Source: Bacteroidota bacterium (GTDB taxonomy: Bacteria; Bacteroidota; Bacteroidia; Bacteroidales; Prolixibacteraceae). Taken from it: 35,470 bases of DNA. The stretch's first letter is position 1, and each line of letters starts with the position of its first letter. Under the pieces are notes generated by a model. That model did not search any database. It was not told where the DNA came from and saw nothing but the letters and a program-made list of their open reading frames with translations. Shown in pieces: positions 8,173 to 16,688 of the stretch. A program made the translations under genes and the position numbers. The stretch is taken from the NCBI GenBank assembly GCA_023412195.1, contig JAEYNZ010000038.1, forward strand, positions 1-35,470, given 5' to 3'.

Positions 8173-8672
8173 GAGATAAACAGAAAAGGATTGAAAATAC
8201 GGTCCATGCGCATTGAAAATCTTCTCACTGCTTCAAAATCAGGTTTTGCAGTGCTATGCCTGAAATGGGGAACTTTTTCAGCAATCATTCTTTCAAGAAA
8301 ATTCATCCTCCCTGAATCTAAGGCTCTGCCAAAAAAGGCCGTTACTTTGGCTGCTTCACGTAACTCCACTGGAAATACTTCCTCAAACTGCTTACGGGCA
8401 ACTTCTCCTGATTCTGTGCTACAGGTAAAAAGTCCCAGTTCCTTAAGAAGCAGTTCGTTTTTCCATATAGAGCAGAATTCAATAACCTGCTTCTGAATCT
8501 GGCCTGAATGAACCGAACCTCCTATTATGATCCGGTTAAATTCCTTCAACGAAGGAACAATTTGTTTTCTCAGGTTAATAACAGTGACATCCCCACCAAG
8601 ATAGCCCTTCATTTGCAGGATTATTTTTTCTGTACAACTGAGAGATGTAGCATAAACAATTAGAGTTTTCAT
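8169..8672 (-). CDS. Flavodoxin-domain protein, HemG-like
   Basis: A 167-residue long-chain flavodoxin-type protein. The N-terminus MKTLIVYATSLSCTEKI holds the FMN phosphate-binding loop (residues 7-16), followed by IIIGGSVHSGQIQKQV near 49-63 and LGLFTCSTE near 80-88, the pattern of the flavodoxin domain in menaquinone-linked protoporphyrinogen oxidase HemG. There is no membrane anchor. E. coli HemG acts in haem synthesis, but Bacteroidota homologues often sit outside haem operons, so the substrate is open and I give no symbol. It diverges from the reductase at 8865 across a 192-base gap, a pairing that would suit flavodoxin plus flavodoxin reductase. Its end overlaps trmN6 by four bases. 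Confidence 0.75.
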   Translation of the reverse strand: MKTLIVYATSLSCTEKIILQMKGYLGGDVTVINLRKQIVPSLKEFNRIIIGGSVHSGQIQKQVIEFCSIWKNELLLKELGLFTCSTESGEVARKQFEEVFPVELREAAKVTAFFGRALDSGRMNFLERMIAEKVPHFRHSTAKPDFEAVRRFSMRMDRIFNPFLFIS

Positions 8673-8836
8673 TTTCGTTTAATTCTTATTCCGGCTAAAA
8701 AATAAATTTTTTCTTTTTCAATCTTCTGTTTAAATTTACACCCTTTCATCCGAACAATTATGTTATTAATCGGTTAATTCTCTAAATTCACCGGTAAAAT
8801 AGAACACTAAACCGTCTTTTAATTAGATTTAGATAT

Positions 8837-8844
8837 TACTTTTG
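8837..8844 (+). promoter_or_regulatory. Putative -7 box for the FAD/NAD(P) reductase gene
   Basis: TACTTTTG fits TAnnTTTG and lies 20 bases before the ATG at 8865. No convincing TTG is present at the -33 distance. The rest of the 192-base divergent gap is AT-rich and shows nothing else I recognise. Confidence 0.45.
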
Positions 8845-8864
8845 ATTTTTAACAAAATAAAAAC

Positions 8865-9545
8865 ATGACAATTGAAATGAAGCCGGAAATTCAAATTGAT
8901 GCCAATTACTACACAGTAAAACAGTTAAAATACCTGACCGATAGCACATTTATACTGCAAATGCCTAAATTCAGGTTCAAATTTGAGGCAGGACAGCATG
9001 TTTCGCTTTCCATTGCAGGCGATTATCAAAGCCGTGAGTATTCTATTTATAATGCTGAAGATGCTCCTTACCTTGAAGTACTTGTAAAAGAAGTTGAAGG
9101 AGGTTATTTCACACCAAAGCTGAAACATCTGAAGCCAGGTGATAAAGTAGAAATACATGGTCCTTTTGGCCGTTTTACTCTTGATTCATCAAAACGGGAC
9201 ACACACCTTCATGTTTTTATTGCAAGCGGAACAGGCATTGCTCCTTTTCATAGTATGGTGAAGAGCAATCCAGGCCTGAACTACCGCCTCATCCATGGCG
9301 TAAAATATGCCAATGAAGCTTATGAAAGGGAGGAGTATGACAAGGAAAAATTTCTCCTGTGTACATCCCGCGACTCTTCGGGCGATTATTCAGGCAGGGT
9401 CACTAAATATCTTCAGGAAGCACATTTTGATCAAAACACATGTTTCTACCTGTGCGGTAACAGTGATATGATTTTTGATGCAATGGAAATCATCAAGGAG
9501 AAGGGATTCAGCCGCGATGATGTAAATGTGGAGGTCTACTTCTGA
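8865..9545 (+). CDS. FAD-binding ferredoxin/flavodoxin reductase-type oxidoreductase
   Basis: A 226-residue stand-alone FNR module: an FAD-binding barrel followed by an NAD(P)-binding domain, without an iron-sulfur domain. Key residues: REYS at 57-60 (flavin-binding RxYS), GGYFTPKL at 79-86, GPFGRF at 99-104, the pyridine-nucleotide loop SGTGIAPF at 121-128, and YLCGNSDMI at 195-203, ending with the aromatic Phe226 that stacks on the flavin in this family. It likely passes electrons between NAD(P)H and a small carrier. The electron partner is not fused; the divergent flavodoxin-like gene is a candidate. The 3' end overlaps upp on the opposite strand by ten bases. Confidence 0.85.
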   Translation: MTIEMKPEIQIDANYYTVKQLKYLTDSTFILQMPKFRFKFEAGQHVSLSIAGDYQSREYSIYNAEDAPYLEVLVKEVEGGYFTPKLKHLKPGDKVEIHGPFGRFTLDSSKRDTHLHVFIASGTGIAPFHSMVKSNPGLNYRLIHGVKYANEAYEREEYDKEKFLLCTSRDSSGDYSGRVTKYLQEAHFDQNTCFYLCGNSDMIFDAMEIIKEKGFSRDDVNVEVYF

Positions 9546-10210
9546 CCTTGTTTCGAATCAATTTTTTCGCCATAGGCCAGATCACCTGCATCACCTAATC
9601 CGGGCAGAATGTATGATTTGGATGTAAGTGCATCATCTACAGCACCAAGCCATAACGTTACATTCGGTGCCTTAATGGCATTGGTGACATATTCTACCCC
9701 CTGACGGCTTGCTATGATGGAAACAAGGTGAACATGCTCAGGGGTTCCTTTGCTGAATAAAGCTTCATAACCTATTTCTATGGATTTCCCGGAAGCAAGC
9801 ATTGGGTCAGACAGGATGACTACCTTCCCATCGAGCGATGGTGAAGCCATATATTCAAACTCAATTTCAAATTGCCCTGCTTCAGTATATCGTCTATAGG
9901 CCGATATGAAACAATTTTCAGCGCGGTCAAAGATTTTTAAAAGGCCATTGTGCATGGCAAGTCCTGCTCTCAGAATGGTAGCAAGTACCGGCTGCTTTTC
10001 AAGTACCGGAACTTTGGCTGTGCCCAGGGGGGTAACTACATTGGTTACCTTGTATTTTAACTCCCTGCTGATTTCATAGGCAAACAATTCTCCCAATCTG
10101 TAAAGGTTCTCCCTGAACCGCAGAGGATCTTTCTGAATGTTGATATCCCTGATCTCTGCCAGGTACTGATCAAAAATGGAACGATTGTTACCTAAAACTT
10201 TTATATCCAT
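9536..10210 (-). CDS. upp: Uracil phosphoribosyltransferase
   Basis: Salvages uracil by joining it to PRPP to give UMP. The 224-residue length is slightly above the usual 208-215. Visible motifs are ILRAGLAMHNGL at 79-90, the PRPP loop LSDPMLASGKSI at 133-144, and the uracil-binding YILPGLGDAGD at 200-210. The PRPP loop has Lys142 where the commonest bacterial form has Gly (DPMLATGGS). Start is the first ATG, MDIKVLGNN. It is a single gene transcribed toward, and overlapping by ten bases, the reductase gene. A near-consensus -7 box (AATATTTG on the minus strand, 10246-10253) precedes it. Confidence 0.93.
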   Translation of the reverse strand: MDIKVLGNNRSIFDQYLAEIRDINIQKDPLRFRENLYRLGELFAYEISRELKYKVTNVVTPLGTAKVPVLEKQPVLATILRAGLAMHNGLLKIFDRAENCFISAYRRYTEAGQFEIEFEYMASPSLDGKVVILSDPMLASGKSIEIGYEALFSKGTPEHVHLVSIIASRQGVEYVTNAIKAPNVTLWLGAVDDALTSKSYILPGLGDAGDLAYGEKIDSKQGQK

Positions 10211-10456
10211 TATAAGAATTTTATTACTACTGATGCTTATTTATCCAAATATTACAAAATTGTTATATCAAAAAGTTCTCAATACTTCATTTGTAAATTG
10301 CCGTGCAAAAATGGGAAAATTCATTTAGAAAAAATGCAGGCACTGGTATTTTCATCCTCATTGCTTTTAAATCGGTTAAAACCATTATACTTCTGCGGTT
10401 AAATGGAAAAACGTGTTTACATTTATGCTCCTGAATTGAACACTGGTAATGGCAAT

Positions 10457-12382
10457 ATGAGATTAACCAATAAAACAATCCTGATATTAATTCTGGGCGT
10501 ATCAGCCATACTTCGGTTTTACCGTTTTCAGGAAATCCCATTTATGCATGATGAATTTAGTGCTCTCTTCCGGACAGACTTCAATTCCTTCAACGAATTG
10601 ATTGAATATGGTGTCCGGCCTGACGGACATCCGGCTGGAATACAGGTCTTCCTGTATTACTGGATAAAACTGTTTGGAAGGGCTGAATGGATAGTAAAAT
10701 TACCATTCACAATTATGGGCGTGCTTTCGGTTTTATTGGTGTACCTTGTTTCCCGGAAATGGTTCAATGAAACGGCAGGCCTCATGTGCGCTGCCTTCAC
10801 TGCCTCCATACAATACACAATCATGTACAGCCAGATTGCCAGGCCTTATATCAGTGGTATGTTTTTTTCACTACTGATGGTCTATTTCTGGTCATCCCTG
10901 GTAAAAACCCCTTCCAATAAGTTTAAAGTAAACGGCATGCTCTATGTCCTGGCCGCCGTTTTGTGTGCCTATAACCACCACTTCAGCCTGCTTTTCGCTG
11001 CTATTGTTGGATTAAGCGGCCTGTTTTTAATACCTGGGAAGTTTTTGCTTCGCTATGTCTTTTTAGGATTAATGATCTTCTTTTTTTATATTCCACACCT
11101 GGGCATATTTATGGATCAGTTGAAAACAGGAGGTGTGGGAGGCTGGCTGGCCAAACCGGAAAAATCATTCTTTTTGGAATACTTGTACTACATTTTTAAC
11201 TTTTCACCATTATCAGTAATAATGGCTGTGGCAATAGCTTTATGGGGAATTGTTTATCTGAAAAAAAGCAATCTTGTTCTGCAGAATTACCTGTTATTTA
11301 TTGCCTGGTTTTTGTTGCCTCTACTTATTGGATACTGGTATTCGGTACAGTTTAATCCTGTTTTACAATATTCTGTGTTGCTGTTTTCATTTTCTCCTTT
11401 GCTGTTTATCCTGTTTTGTCATATTTCCAACCAAAAAGCAAGTATCAACCTCCTCCTGGTAACCATAATACTTACGGTCAATATTTTTACTCTGATTACC
11501 GAACGTCAACACTACCGCATTTTTTATGAATCACCCTACGAAAATATTGTTACAGATTTAAAAAAAGCAAAACAAAAAAACAGCAGTATCATTCATATCA
11601 TTGATTCGCATAAAAAAATTACAAGTTATTATCTTGAGAAGCACCAGACCGATTCAGCATTCACGTGGTTTGATACGTTTGAAAATGAAGCAGAATTTAT
11701 ACATTTTCTCAAGGAAAACAGTTTAAAATCCAACTACCTTTATTTTGGTGCTTTTTCATCAAACAAACCCAACTCCGTATCTATAATCATGCGTTATTTT
11801 CCGGTCATGCTTGAAGAAAAGAACTATTACGGAGGATCAACCTGGTTGTTTTCAAAATCAGATTTTCCCCGGCCAGCTAATGTAACTTCACTAAATTTTA
11901 AAAAAACAGCACCTGATGGCTGGTACTCTGTAAATGATGATCAAATTATGCACGCCGAAGGATTTGACGACTCGCATTCATATCTTATGGACAGTCTTTT
12001 AGAATGGTCACCAACCTATGCCATACCACTAAAACAGATCATTACCCACCAAAATAACTTTATCGACATTTCACTGGAAACTAAAACCGAACGTGAAATT
12101 TCCGAAATCATTTTGGTGGCAACCCTTGAATCGGAAGAGGAGGTTCTACATTTCGACGGGGCAGAATTTAACTCATTTAAAGATCCGGCCCTCACATCCA
12201 ATGAATGGTATTCTGTACATCATTCCCTTAAACTTTCAGACATCAATCTTGACTACAGTAATATGATTTTAAAGGTTTTTGTCTGGAACAAAGGAAGAGA
12301 TCATTTTCTGATTGATAATTTTCAAATCAATGTCCGTGAAGGAAATCCAATGATTTATGGGTTGTATGAGAAAATACCATGA
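10457..12382 (+). CDS. GT39-type membrane glycosyltransferase
   Basis: Polytopic enzyme of the ArnT/PMT-like superfamily that would use a polyprenyl-phosphate sugar at the inner membrane. The 641-residue protein starts with a helix (about 7-20) followed by the first periplasmic loop bearing the catalytic MHDEF at residues 30-34 and a second conserved stretch RPDGHPAG. Eight or more further helices extend to about residue 350, then a soluble C-terminal region of about 280 residues. An ATG at 10403 would add 18 polar residues; the ATG at 10457 places the helix at the N-terminus and leaves room for a promoter-like TACTTCTG at 10388-10395. Acceptor is unknown. It converges with the glycan-modification operon, with stop codons abutting. 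Confidence 0.8.
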   Translation: MRLTNKTILILILGVSAILRFYRFQEIPFMHDEFSALFRTDFNSFNELIEYGVRPDGHPAGIQVFLYYWIKLFGRAEWIVKLPFTIMGVLSVLLVYLVSRKWFNETAGLMCAAFTASIQYTIMYSQIARPYISGMFFSLLMVYFWSSLVKTPSNKFKVNGMLYVLAAVLCAYNHHFSLLFAAIVGLSGLFLIPGKFLLRYVFLGLMIFFFYIPHLGIFMDQLKTGGVGGWLAKPEKSFFLEYLYYIFNFSPLSVIMAVAIALWGIVYLKKSNLVLQNYLLFIAWFLLPLLIGYWYSVQFNPVLQYSVLLFSFSPLLFILFCHISNQKASINLLLVTIILTVNIFTLITERQHYRIFYESPYENIVTDLKKAKQKNSSIIHIIDSHKKITSYYLEKHQTDSAFTWFDTFENEAEFIHFLKENSLKSNYLYFGAFSSNKPNSVSIIMRYFPVMLEEKNYYGGSTWLFSKSDFPRPANVTSLNFKKTAPDGWYSVNDDQIMHAEGFDDSHSYLMDSLLEWSPTYAIPLKQIITHQNNFIDISLETKTEREISEIILVATLESEEEVLHFDGAEFNSFKDPALTSNEWYSVHHSLKLSDINLDYSNMILKVFVWNKGRDHFLIDNFQINVREGNPMIYGLYEKIP

Positions 12383-13498
12383 TCATGTAAACACATAATC
12401 GCCTTCACCGTCTCCATACATGAAACTATTTGATTTTTCAACCGGGAAAGTACTGTAAATCTTTTGTCCATAAGATTTGACATACAAGAAAGGAGATTTA
12501 TCCTGTAAAAGAAAACGTGCAATTTCAGGATGGTATACGGTTGCCATTTCAAGTTTTTCCCTGGCTGTAAACTTCCTTATAAAACCGGCTACATCCTTTT
12601 CAATCCCGGGCTTCAGATGAAAAAACAATGTTTTTAATTTTCCCTCACGTACAGAAAATATAAAGAATCCGGTCATTACATCTTTGTTGTACACTTTCAC
12701 AGTACGGTAATAAAAATTCCCTGAAACAGAAGAAAACGGGTACTTCCCTTTTAATTCGCTCTTGTAGCCAGTGATCCATGGGTACCTGAAAATCCAGTTC
12801 CAATCCTTTTCTTCTCTTACAAAAAGAAAATTTCCGGGATTGACGTTAAGAAATTCATAACATGTGTTGTCAGGAAATTCCAATTCCTCAAACTGTAATG
12901 AACTATTTAATTTCTGGCTGAATGTAAAAATCCGCAACCTTGCAATCAGATTAGTTAAAAAAGAACCCAGGGTAACCAAAAATGCAGGTAATTTTCTAAT
13001 CCTGGCTATGGACATAAACCTCTCCTTTCCTGCGAACAGGTATCCTCTCGCTCCCTCATAAGTATGAATTTCATGAAACCATCCTGTTTTCAGATACAGA
13101 TTCTCTGATTCAGGGGCATAGTTTGTAAACATCAGCCTTCCGTTCCAGTCATTATAAGCCTCCTTCAACAAATGGAGGGAAATACCTTTTCTCCTGTATC
13201 CGGGATGTACCCAGCTGCCGCTGCACCATCCAAACCTTATCCTCCCACTTTCAGGCTGAATCACACCGGCATACAGGCTCCTGAACGCAATCAGCTGATC
13301 ATCAACGTAGGCCATTATCAGGACGATATCATCAGGATGCCCATGTGGATTTTCTATGTAAGACTTTGCCCGTGCCGGTGCAATGGGGACCCAGGTATGC
13401 TGCTTGAAAGCCTTACTCCGGATAAAACTTTCAAGCTCTGAAAGCCTTACTTTCCTGATTTCAGCCCTTAATGCTTCACTGTTGCCTTTCCCACCCAT
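12383..13498 (-). CDS. GNAT-family N-acetyltransferase, last gene of the envelope-glycan operon
   Basis: A 371-residue protein whose first 170 residues form a GNAT domain: residues near 85-112 read WCSGSWVHPGYRRKGISLHLLKEA, with the acetyl-CoA-binding R-R-K-G-I turn, followed by FTNYAPESENLYLKTGWF, a typical GNAT C-terminal strand. The C-terminal 200 residues are less conserved and may be a second, degenerate GNAT-like fold. Substrate unknown; a sugar amine freed by the neighbouring deacetylase is an attractive but unproven idea. The only usable start lies 31 bases inside the upstream deacetylase gene, so translation is probably coupled. The stop codon abuts that of the GT39 gene in a shared TGATCA (12380-12385). 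Confidence 0.75.
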   Translation of the reverse strand: MGGKGNSEALRAEIRKVRLSELESFIRSKAFKQHTWVPIAPARAKSYIENPHGHPDDIVLIMAYVDDQLIAFRSLYAGVIQPESGRIRFGWCSGSWVHPGYRRKGISLHLLKEAYNDWNGRLMFTNYAPESENLYLKTGWFHEIHTYEGARGYLFAGKERFMSIARIRKLPAFLVTLGSFLTNLIARLRIFTFSQKLNSSLQFEELEFPDNTCYEFLNVNPGNFLFVREEKDWNWIFRYPWITGYKSELKGKYPFSSVSGNFYYRTVKVYNKDVMTGFFIFSVREGKLKTLFFHLKPGIEKDVAGFIRKFTAREKLEMATVYHPEIARFLLQDKSPFLYVKSYGQKIYSTFPVEKSNSFMYGDGEGDYVFT

Positions 13499-14442
13499 TT
13501 CCTTAACTCAAAATAAACAATTTCTGTTTTCAGATTATCCAGGAAATCACCGGGAAGTTCTACCGGATAACGTTGAAAATGATAATCGTACTGGTCGTAC
13601 TTAATTCCTGCGGTACCAAAAGTAATGTCACAGATTCCTTCATTTCTGATTGAGTTTAATACAGTTGCGGGCACTCCTGAGTCTGTATAGGGAAATGAAA
13701 ATGCCTTAATCGCCGGATTTAAAACTTCAACCACTTTTTCCATGCTCACCTTCACTTCCCGAAGCTGATCTTTAGCCGGAAGTTTCCACAACTCAGGATG
13801 TGTGTGGCTATGTGCACCAATGGTAAAACCAGAAGCTGCAAGCTGTTTAATTTGTTCCCATGTAAGGTAAGGCTTCTTCTTCCTTAAATATTTTTCATAA
13901 TCAATTTTCAATAATAAGGCTGCATCGCGCAACACGTGCATATCGTTATATCCGGCCGATAACACACGGTCGCCTTTCATCTGATGTGCCGTGAGTATTT
14001 TTCGTACTGTCCGGTTTGGTTTCTGCCTGAGCTTGCTGAGTATCAGGCTGGCCTTGTACCTGTGAAACAAGTCCATGTTGTCTGCAAAAGCTGTGTTGAT
14101 AAAAAAAGTTGCCGGGATTCCCTTCTTCAGGAGTATTGGTGCAATAACTTCGGAACACTCCCGCAGGCCATCGTCAAAAGTCAGATGAAACACTTTCTTT
14201 CCGGTGCAATTTCCTGAAACCAGTTCTTCAAGTGATACTGGTTTAAAATATTGAAGAAAAAAATCAAGTTCCTTTTCAAAATCATGCCGGTTTCTGTAGG
14301 GATAATTTAAAATGTGTGGCAACCTCTTATCGCTCACCACGTGGTAGAATGGCAGGAAGCAGGGGAATTCCCTTTGCAGAAGCCAGTCGGCCGAAATGCA
14401 CCTGCCGATCTGCCTGCTAATAAAACGCGGAATCTTTCTCAT
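13468..14442 (-). CDS. NodB-type polysaccharide deacetylase
   Basis: Carbohydrate esterase 4 type enzyme, expected to remove acetyl groups from an N-acetylated glycan. In 324 residues, motif 1 is TFDDG at 88-92, the metal-binding motif 2 is HSHTHPEL at 211-218, and FSFPYTDSG at 248-256 corresponds to the R/PxPY motif 3. Between motifs 1 and 2 is an insertion of about 85 residues, longer than in minimal NodB domains. There is no obvious signal peptide, so it may act on lipid-linked intermediates on the cytoplasmic side. The start ATG overlaps the stop of the FemAB-like gene by four bases (ATGA), and its 3' end overlaps the GNAT gene. Confidence 0.88.
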   Translation of the reverse strand: MRKIPRFISRQIGRCISADWLLQREFPCFLPFYHVVSDKRLPHILNYPYRNRHDFEKELDFFLQYFKPVSLEELVSGNCTGKKVFHLTFDDGLRECSEVIAPILLKKGIPATFFINTAFADNMDLFHRYKASLILSKLRQKPNRTVRKILTAHQMKGDRVLSAGYNDMHVLRDAALLLKIDYEKYLRKKKPYLTWEQIKQLAASGFTIGAHSHTHPELWKLPAKDQLREVKVSMEKVVEVLNPAIKAFSFPYTDSGVPATVLNSIRNEGICDITFGTAGIKYDQYDYHFQRYPVELPGDFLDNLKTEIVYFELRKWVGKATVKH

Positions 14443-15362
14443 TTGGTTAATCTTTTAATCCAGTGCAGGTAGGCTGGAATACGGTTGTATTTCACCTGGT
14501 AATACACTTCAGGTGCAGCGCCAAATCCTTCAAAAAAACGGGCAATACCCGGAATCATCGACCCTTCAAAATCAACGGCCAGGTCTTTCCCAGCCACCGA
14601 CCGTATAAACCTGTCGATTAAAAAAAACATGGCTCTCAACTCTTTTCCCTCTTCACTCGAAACGGCATTCAAATAAATAACCCGCTCCTTCCACCGGCAG
14701 AAAAATACCGCAGCACAAAGATTATTATCCGGTGAGTAGACTCCTTCTATTTCACCAATCCCCTTATACAGGCAGTAAGCTATTATACTTTTTAATTTCT
14801 GCATGCCTTCCTTAGGAATTTTAACAGGCAGATTCTGCTGTTTGAAATTAAGATAAGCTTCCATGGGTATTCCCTCAGCAAAAGAAAGCCGGTTGGCTTC
14901 TGCCTTTGAAAGATTTCGTCTTGTATTGGATGAATAAGCAGCTTCAATGGCATAATAATCTGCACATACCGGCAGCAGAAAATTTTTCCGGCCCGCAAAT
15001 GCAACATCTTTAAGATCCCTTACAGGCAGGTTCGATGAATTCAGCTGGATATCCATATACATGAACCGCTGTTTCAACGTTTCAAAAAAAGCAACTGCAA
15101 CCTGTGGGGGTGGCGGAGGAAAGATGCCCAGCTGCTGAGTGTATAGCGGCTGGTAAAGGTATGCGATTCCCAGTTTTCTTCTGACCGGAAGTGGCATTAC
15201 ATATTCATAATCACCAAAAACAAGTGCATCCCATTCAACCGCAGTCCGGTCGAGAAACCAGCTGTTGGCATATATGCGGCTGTTGTATGCCTCACCTGCA
15301 CACACATCCCATTTAATAAAGTCAATGCTCCTGTGGCTCAAATATCTTAGGTTGCTCTTCAT
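14439..15362 (-). CDS. FemAB/GNAT-like acyltransferase
   Basis: A 307-residue protein resembling the double-GNAT FemAB/BioF2-like group. The last third reads NLCAAVFFCRWKERVIYLNAVS, then a helix, then VDFEGSMIPGIARFFEGFGAAPEVYYQVKYN, which matches the conserved GS...RFxxxFGA ending of these proteins. Relatives add amino acids or acyl groups to peptidoglycan or polysaccharides; the target here is unknown. The ATG at 15362 is chosen over a TTG at 15374. It still overlaps the upstream DUF7033 gene by 41 bases, and the gene is joined to the next one by an ATGA overlap. Confidence 0.7.
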   Translation of the reverse strand: MKSNLRYLSHRSIDFIKWDVCAGEAYNSRIYANSWFLDRTAVEWDALVFGDYEYVMPLPVRRKLGIAYLYQPLYTQQLGIFPPPPPQVAVAFFETLKQRFMYMDIQLNSSNLPVRDLKDVAFAGRKNFLLPVCADYYAIEAAYSSNTRRNLSKAEANRLSFAEGIPMEAYLNFKQQNLPVKIPKEGMQKLKSIIAYCLYKGIGEIEGVYSPDNNLCAAVFFCRWKERVIYLNAVSSEEGKELRAMFFLIDRFIRSVAGKDLAVDFEGSMIPGIARFFEGFGAAPEVYYQVKYNRIPAYLHWIKRLTK

Positions 15363-16677
15363 TTGCCCATTCAAAACCTTTCTGAATCATTTTTCTGAAA
15401 ATTTCCCTGTAACCTTTCCATTCCGGCGTTTCAGCCAGTGTTTCATTATGCCAGACTGGCACAAAAATACCTCCTGTGCTTTTTACCTCTTTCATCAGGA
15501 TTTCAATTTCATGCCATGCTTCTTCCGGTTTTAATTTCATATAATAGTTCAGGGTGCCATCCATCACCTGGAAGGGGATGACCCTTAAGTTTGTCTGTGT
15601 TTCCCTCTTCAGATCATAAAAATAATATGGAGTACATGTTCCTGCCCTAAAGCCGGTGGTTGCCGCATAACCCATTGTATAGTCTTCCTTAATCCCCAAA
15701 TCTTCCAATCTCCTGTAGGTACGTGGAAAATGCAGTCTTAAATAGTGCTGCCTGCTTTTATCTGCCTTGTAACCTGTAATTTTCAGAAGCCGGTTGAATT
15801 CTGATGCAAGTTTCTTTTTGCCTTTCTTTTTTGATGAGGCATATGAAGGATGTATTCCTACAGGGTAAAGGGTGGAAGTTTTTCTGACAAGCTTCTGAAA
15901 CGACCTGTTCCTCCACGATATGTTCTTATCGTAGCGGCTGTAATCGCCAACCTGGAAAAAGTAAATTACCTTGTCCTCATTTCCCTTAAAAGTGTCATTC
16001 AGAAAATCATATGTGTCATATGGATCTTTTTCCTTTCCAAGCCACACGTGTAAACGTGTACCTGTCTCTGAAAAATTCCCTTTGATCAGGGTTTTGAAAA
16101 AAGAACCCATACTTCGGAAAAATCCCTTATTTAAATAGGCCCATGCATTATCCACATCAATGGTGGGTAAAAACCTGAAAACCGGCTCAGGGAATACCAG
16201 TTCGGGAAACCGCTCCTTAAGTTTTAACGCCAGCATGCGGGCCCAAATATCAACAACCGGTTTTTTCATCAGCCTGTATTTGGTGAGGATGCTGTCTTCC
16301 GGCCGAAACCTCCCATACATGTCGCCTTTAAACTGAAGGTATTCCTCGTAACGTGTTACCAGGTAAAAGGATGCCGCCAATGGGTCGAATGGAAAAACAG
16401 AATCAGACGAACTGTCGAAAAAATATTTTTCCCCCTCAAACCATACCGGTTGGATATCGGGTTGAATAAGTGCCCGGCAGTGAAGCAGCCGGTGTGGTTT
16501 TATATAGAGTTCATCGCCAAATTTTTCATAGGAGTAATTCATTTTAGGCAGATCAGATTGTATGAAATCGATCGACCTGGTAGTAAAAGACACCTCATTC
16601 TGGAGGATACCCGAAAAAATAAGCCTGAATATATATTCAATGCGGGGATTTAACTTATCAGTGTAAATTAGTATCAT
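15322..16677 (-). CDS. DUF7033-type polysaccharide deacetylase family protein
   Basis: A 451-residue protein with an N-terminal Bacteroidota-specific domain (about 1-165, including PFDPLAASFYLVTRYEEY at 96-113) and a C-terminal deacetylase-like half. In the latter, LPTIDVDNAW at 170-179 takes the place of the NodB TFDDG motif, GIHPSY at 274-279 supplies a metal-type histidine, and GYAATTGFRAGT at 336-347 with a late VPVWHNE segment completes the family pattern. No signal peptide is seen. It is the first of four overlapping envelope genes and starts 11 bases after the radC stop, so it may be cotranscribed with radC. The exact glycan is unknown. Confidence 0.8.
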   Translation of the reverse strand: MILIYTDKLNPRIEYIFRLIFSGILQNEVSFTTRSIDFIQSDLPKMNYSYEKFGDELYIKPHRLLHCRALIQPDIQPVWFEGEKYFFDSSSDSVFPFDPLAASFYLVTRYEEYLQFKGDMYGRFRPEDSILTKYRLMKKPVVDIWARMLALKLKERFPELVFPEPVFRFLPTIDVDNAWAYLNKGFFRSMGSFFKTLIKGNFSETGTRLHVWLGKEKDPYDTYDFLNDTFKGNEDKVIYFFQVGDYSRYDKNISWRNRSFQKLVRKTSTLYPVGIHPSYASSKKKGKKKLASEFNRLLKITGYKADKSRQHYLRLHFPRTYRRLEDLGIKEDYTMGYAATTGFRAGTCTPYYFYDLKRETQTNLRVIPFQVMDGTLNYYMKLKPEEAWHEIEILMKEVKSTGGIFVPVWHNETLAETPEWKGYREIFRKMIQKGFEWANEEQPKIFEPQEH

Positions 16678-16688
16678 ACATGCTGGCT

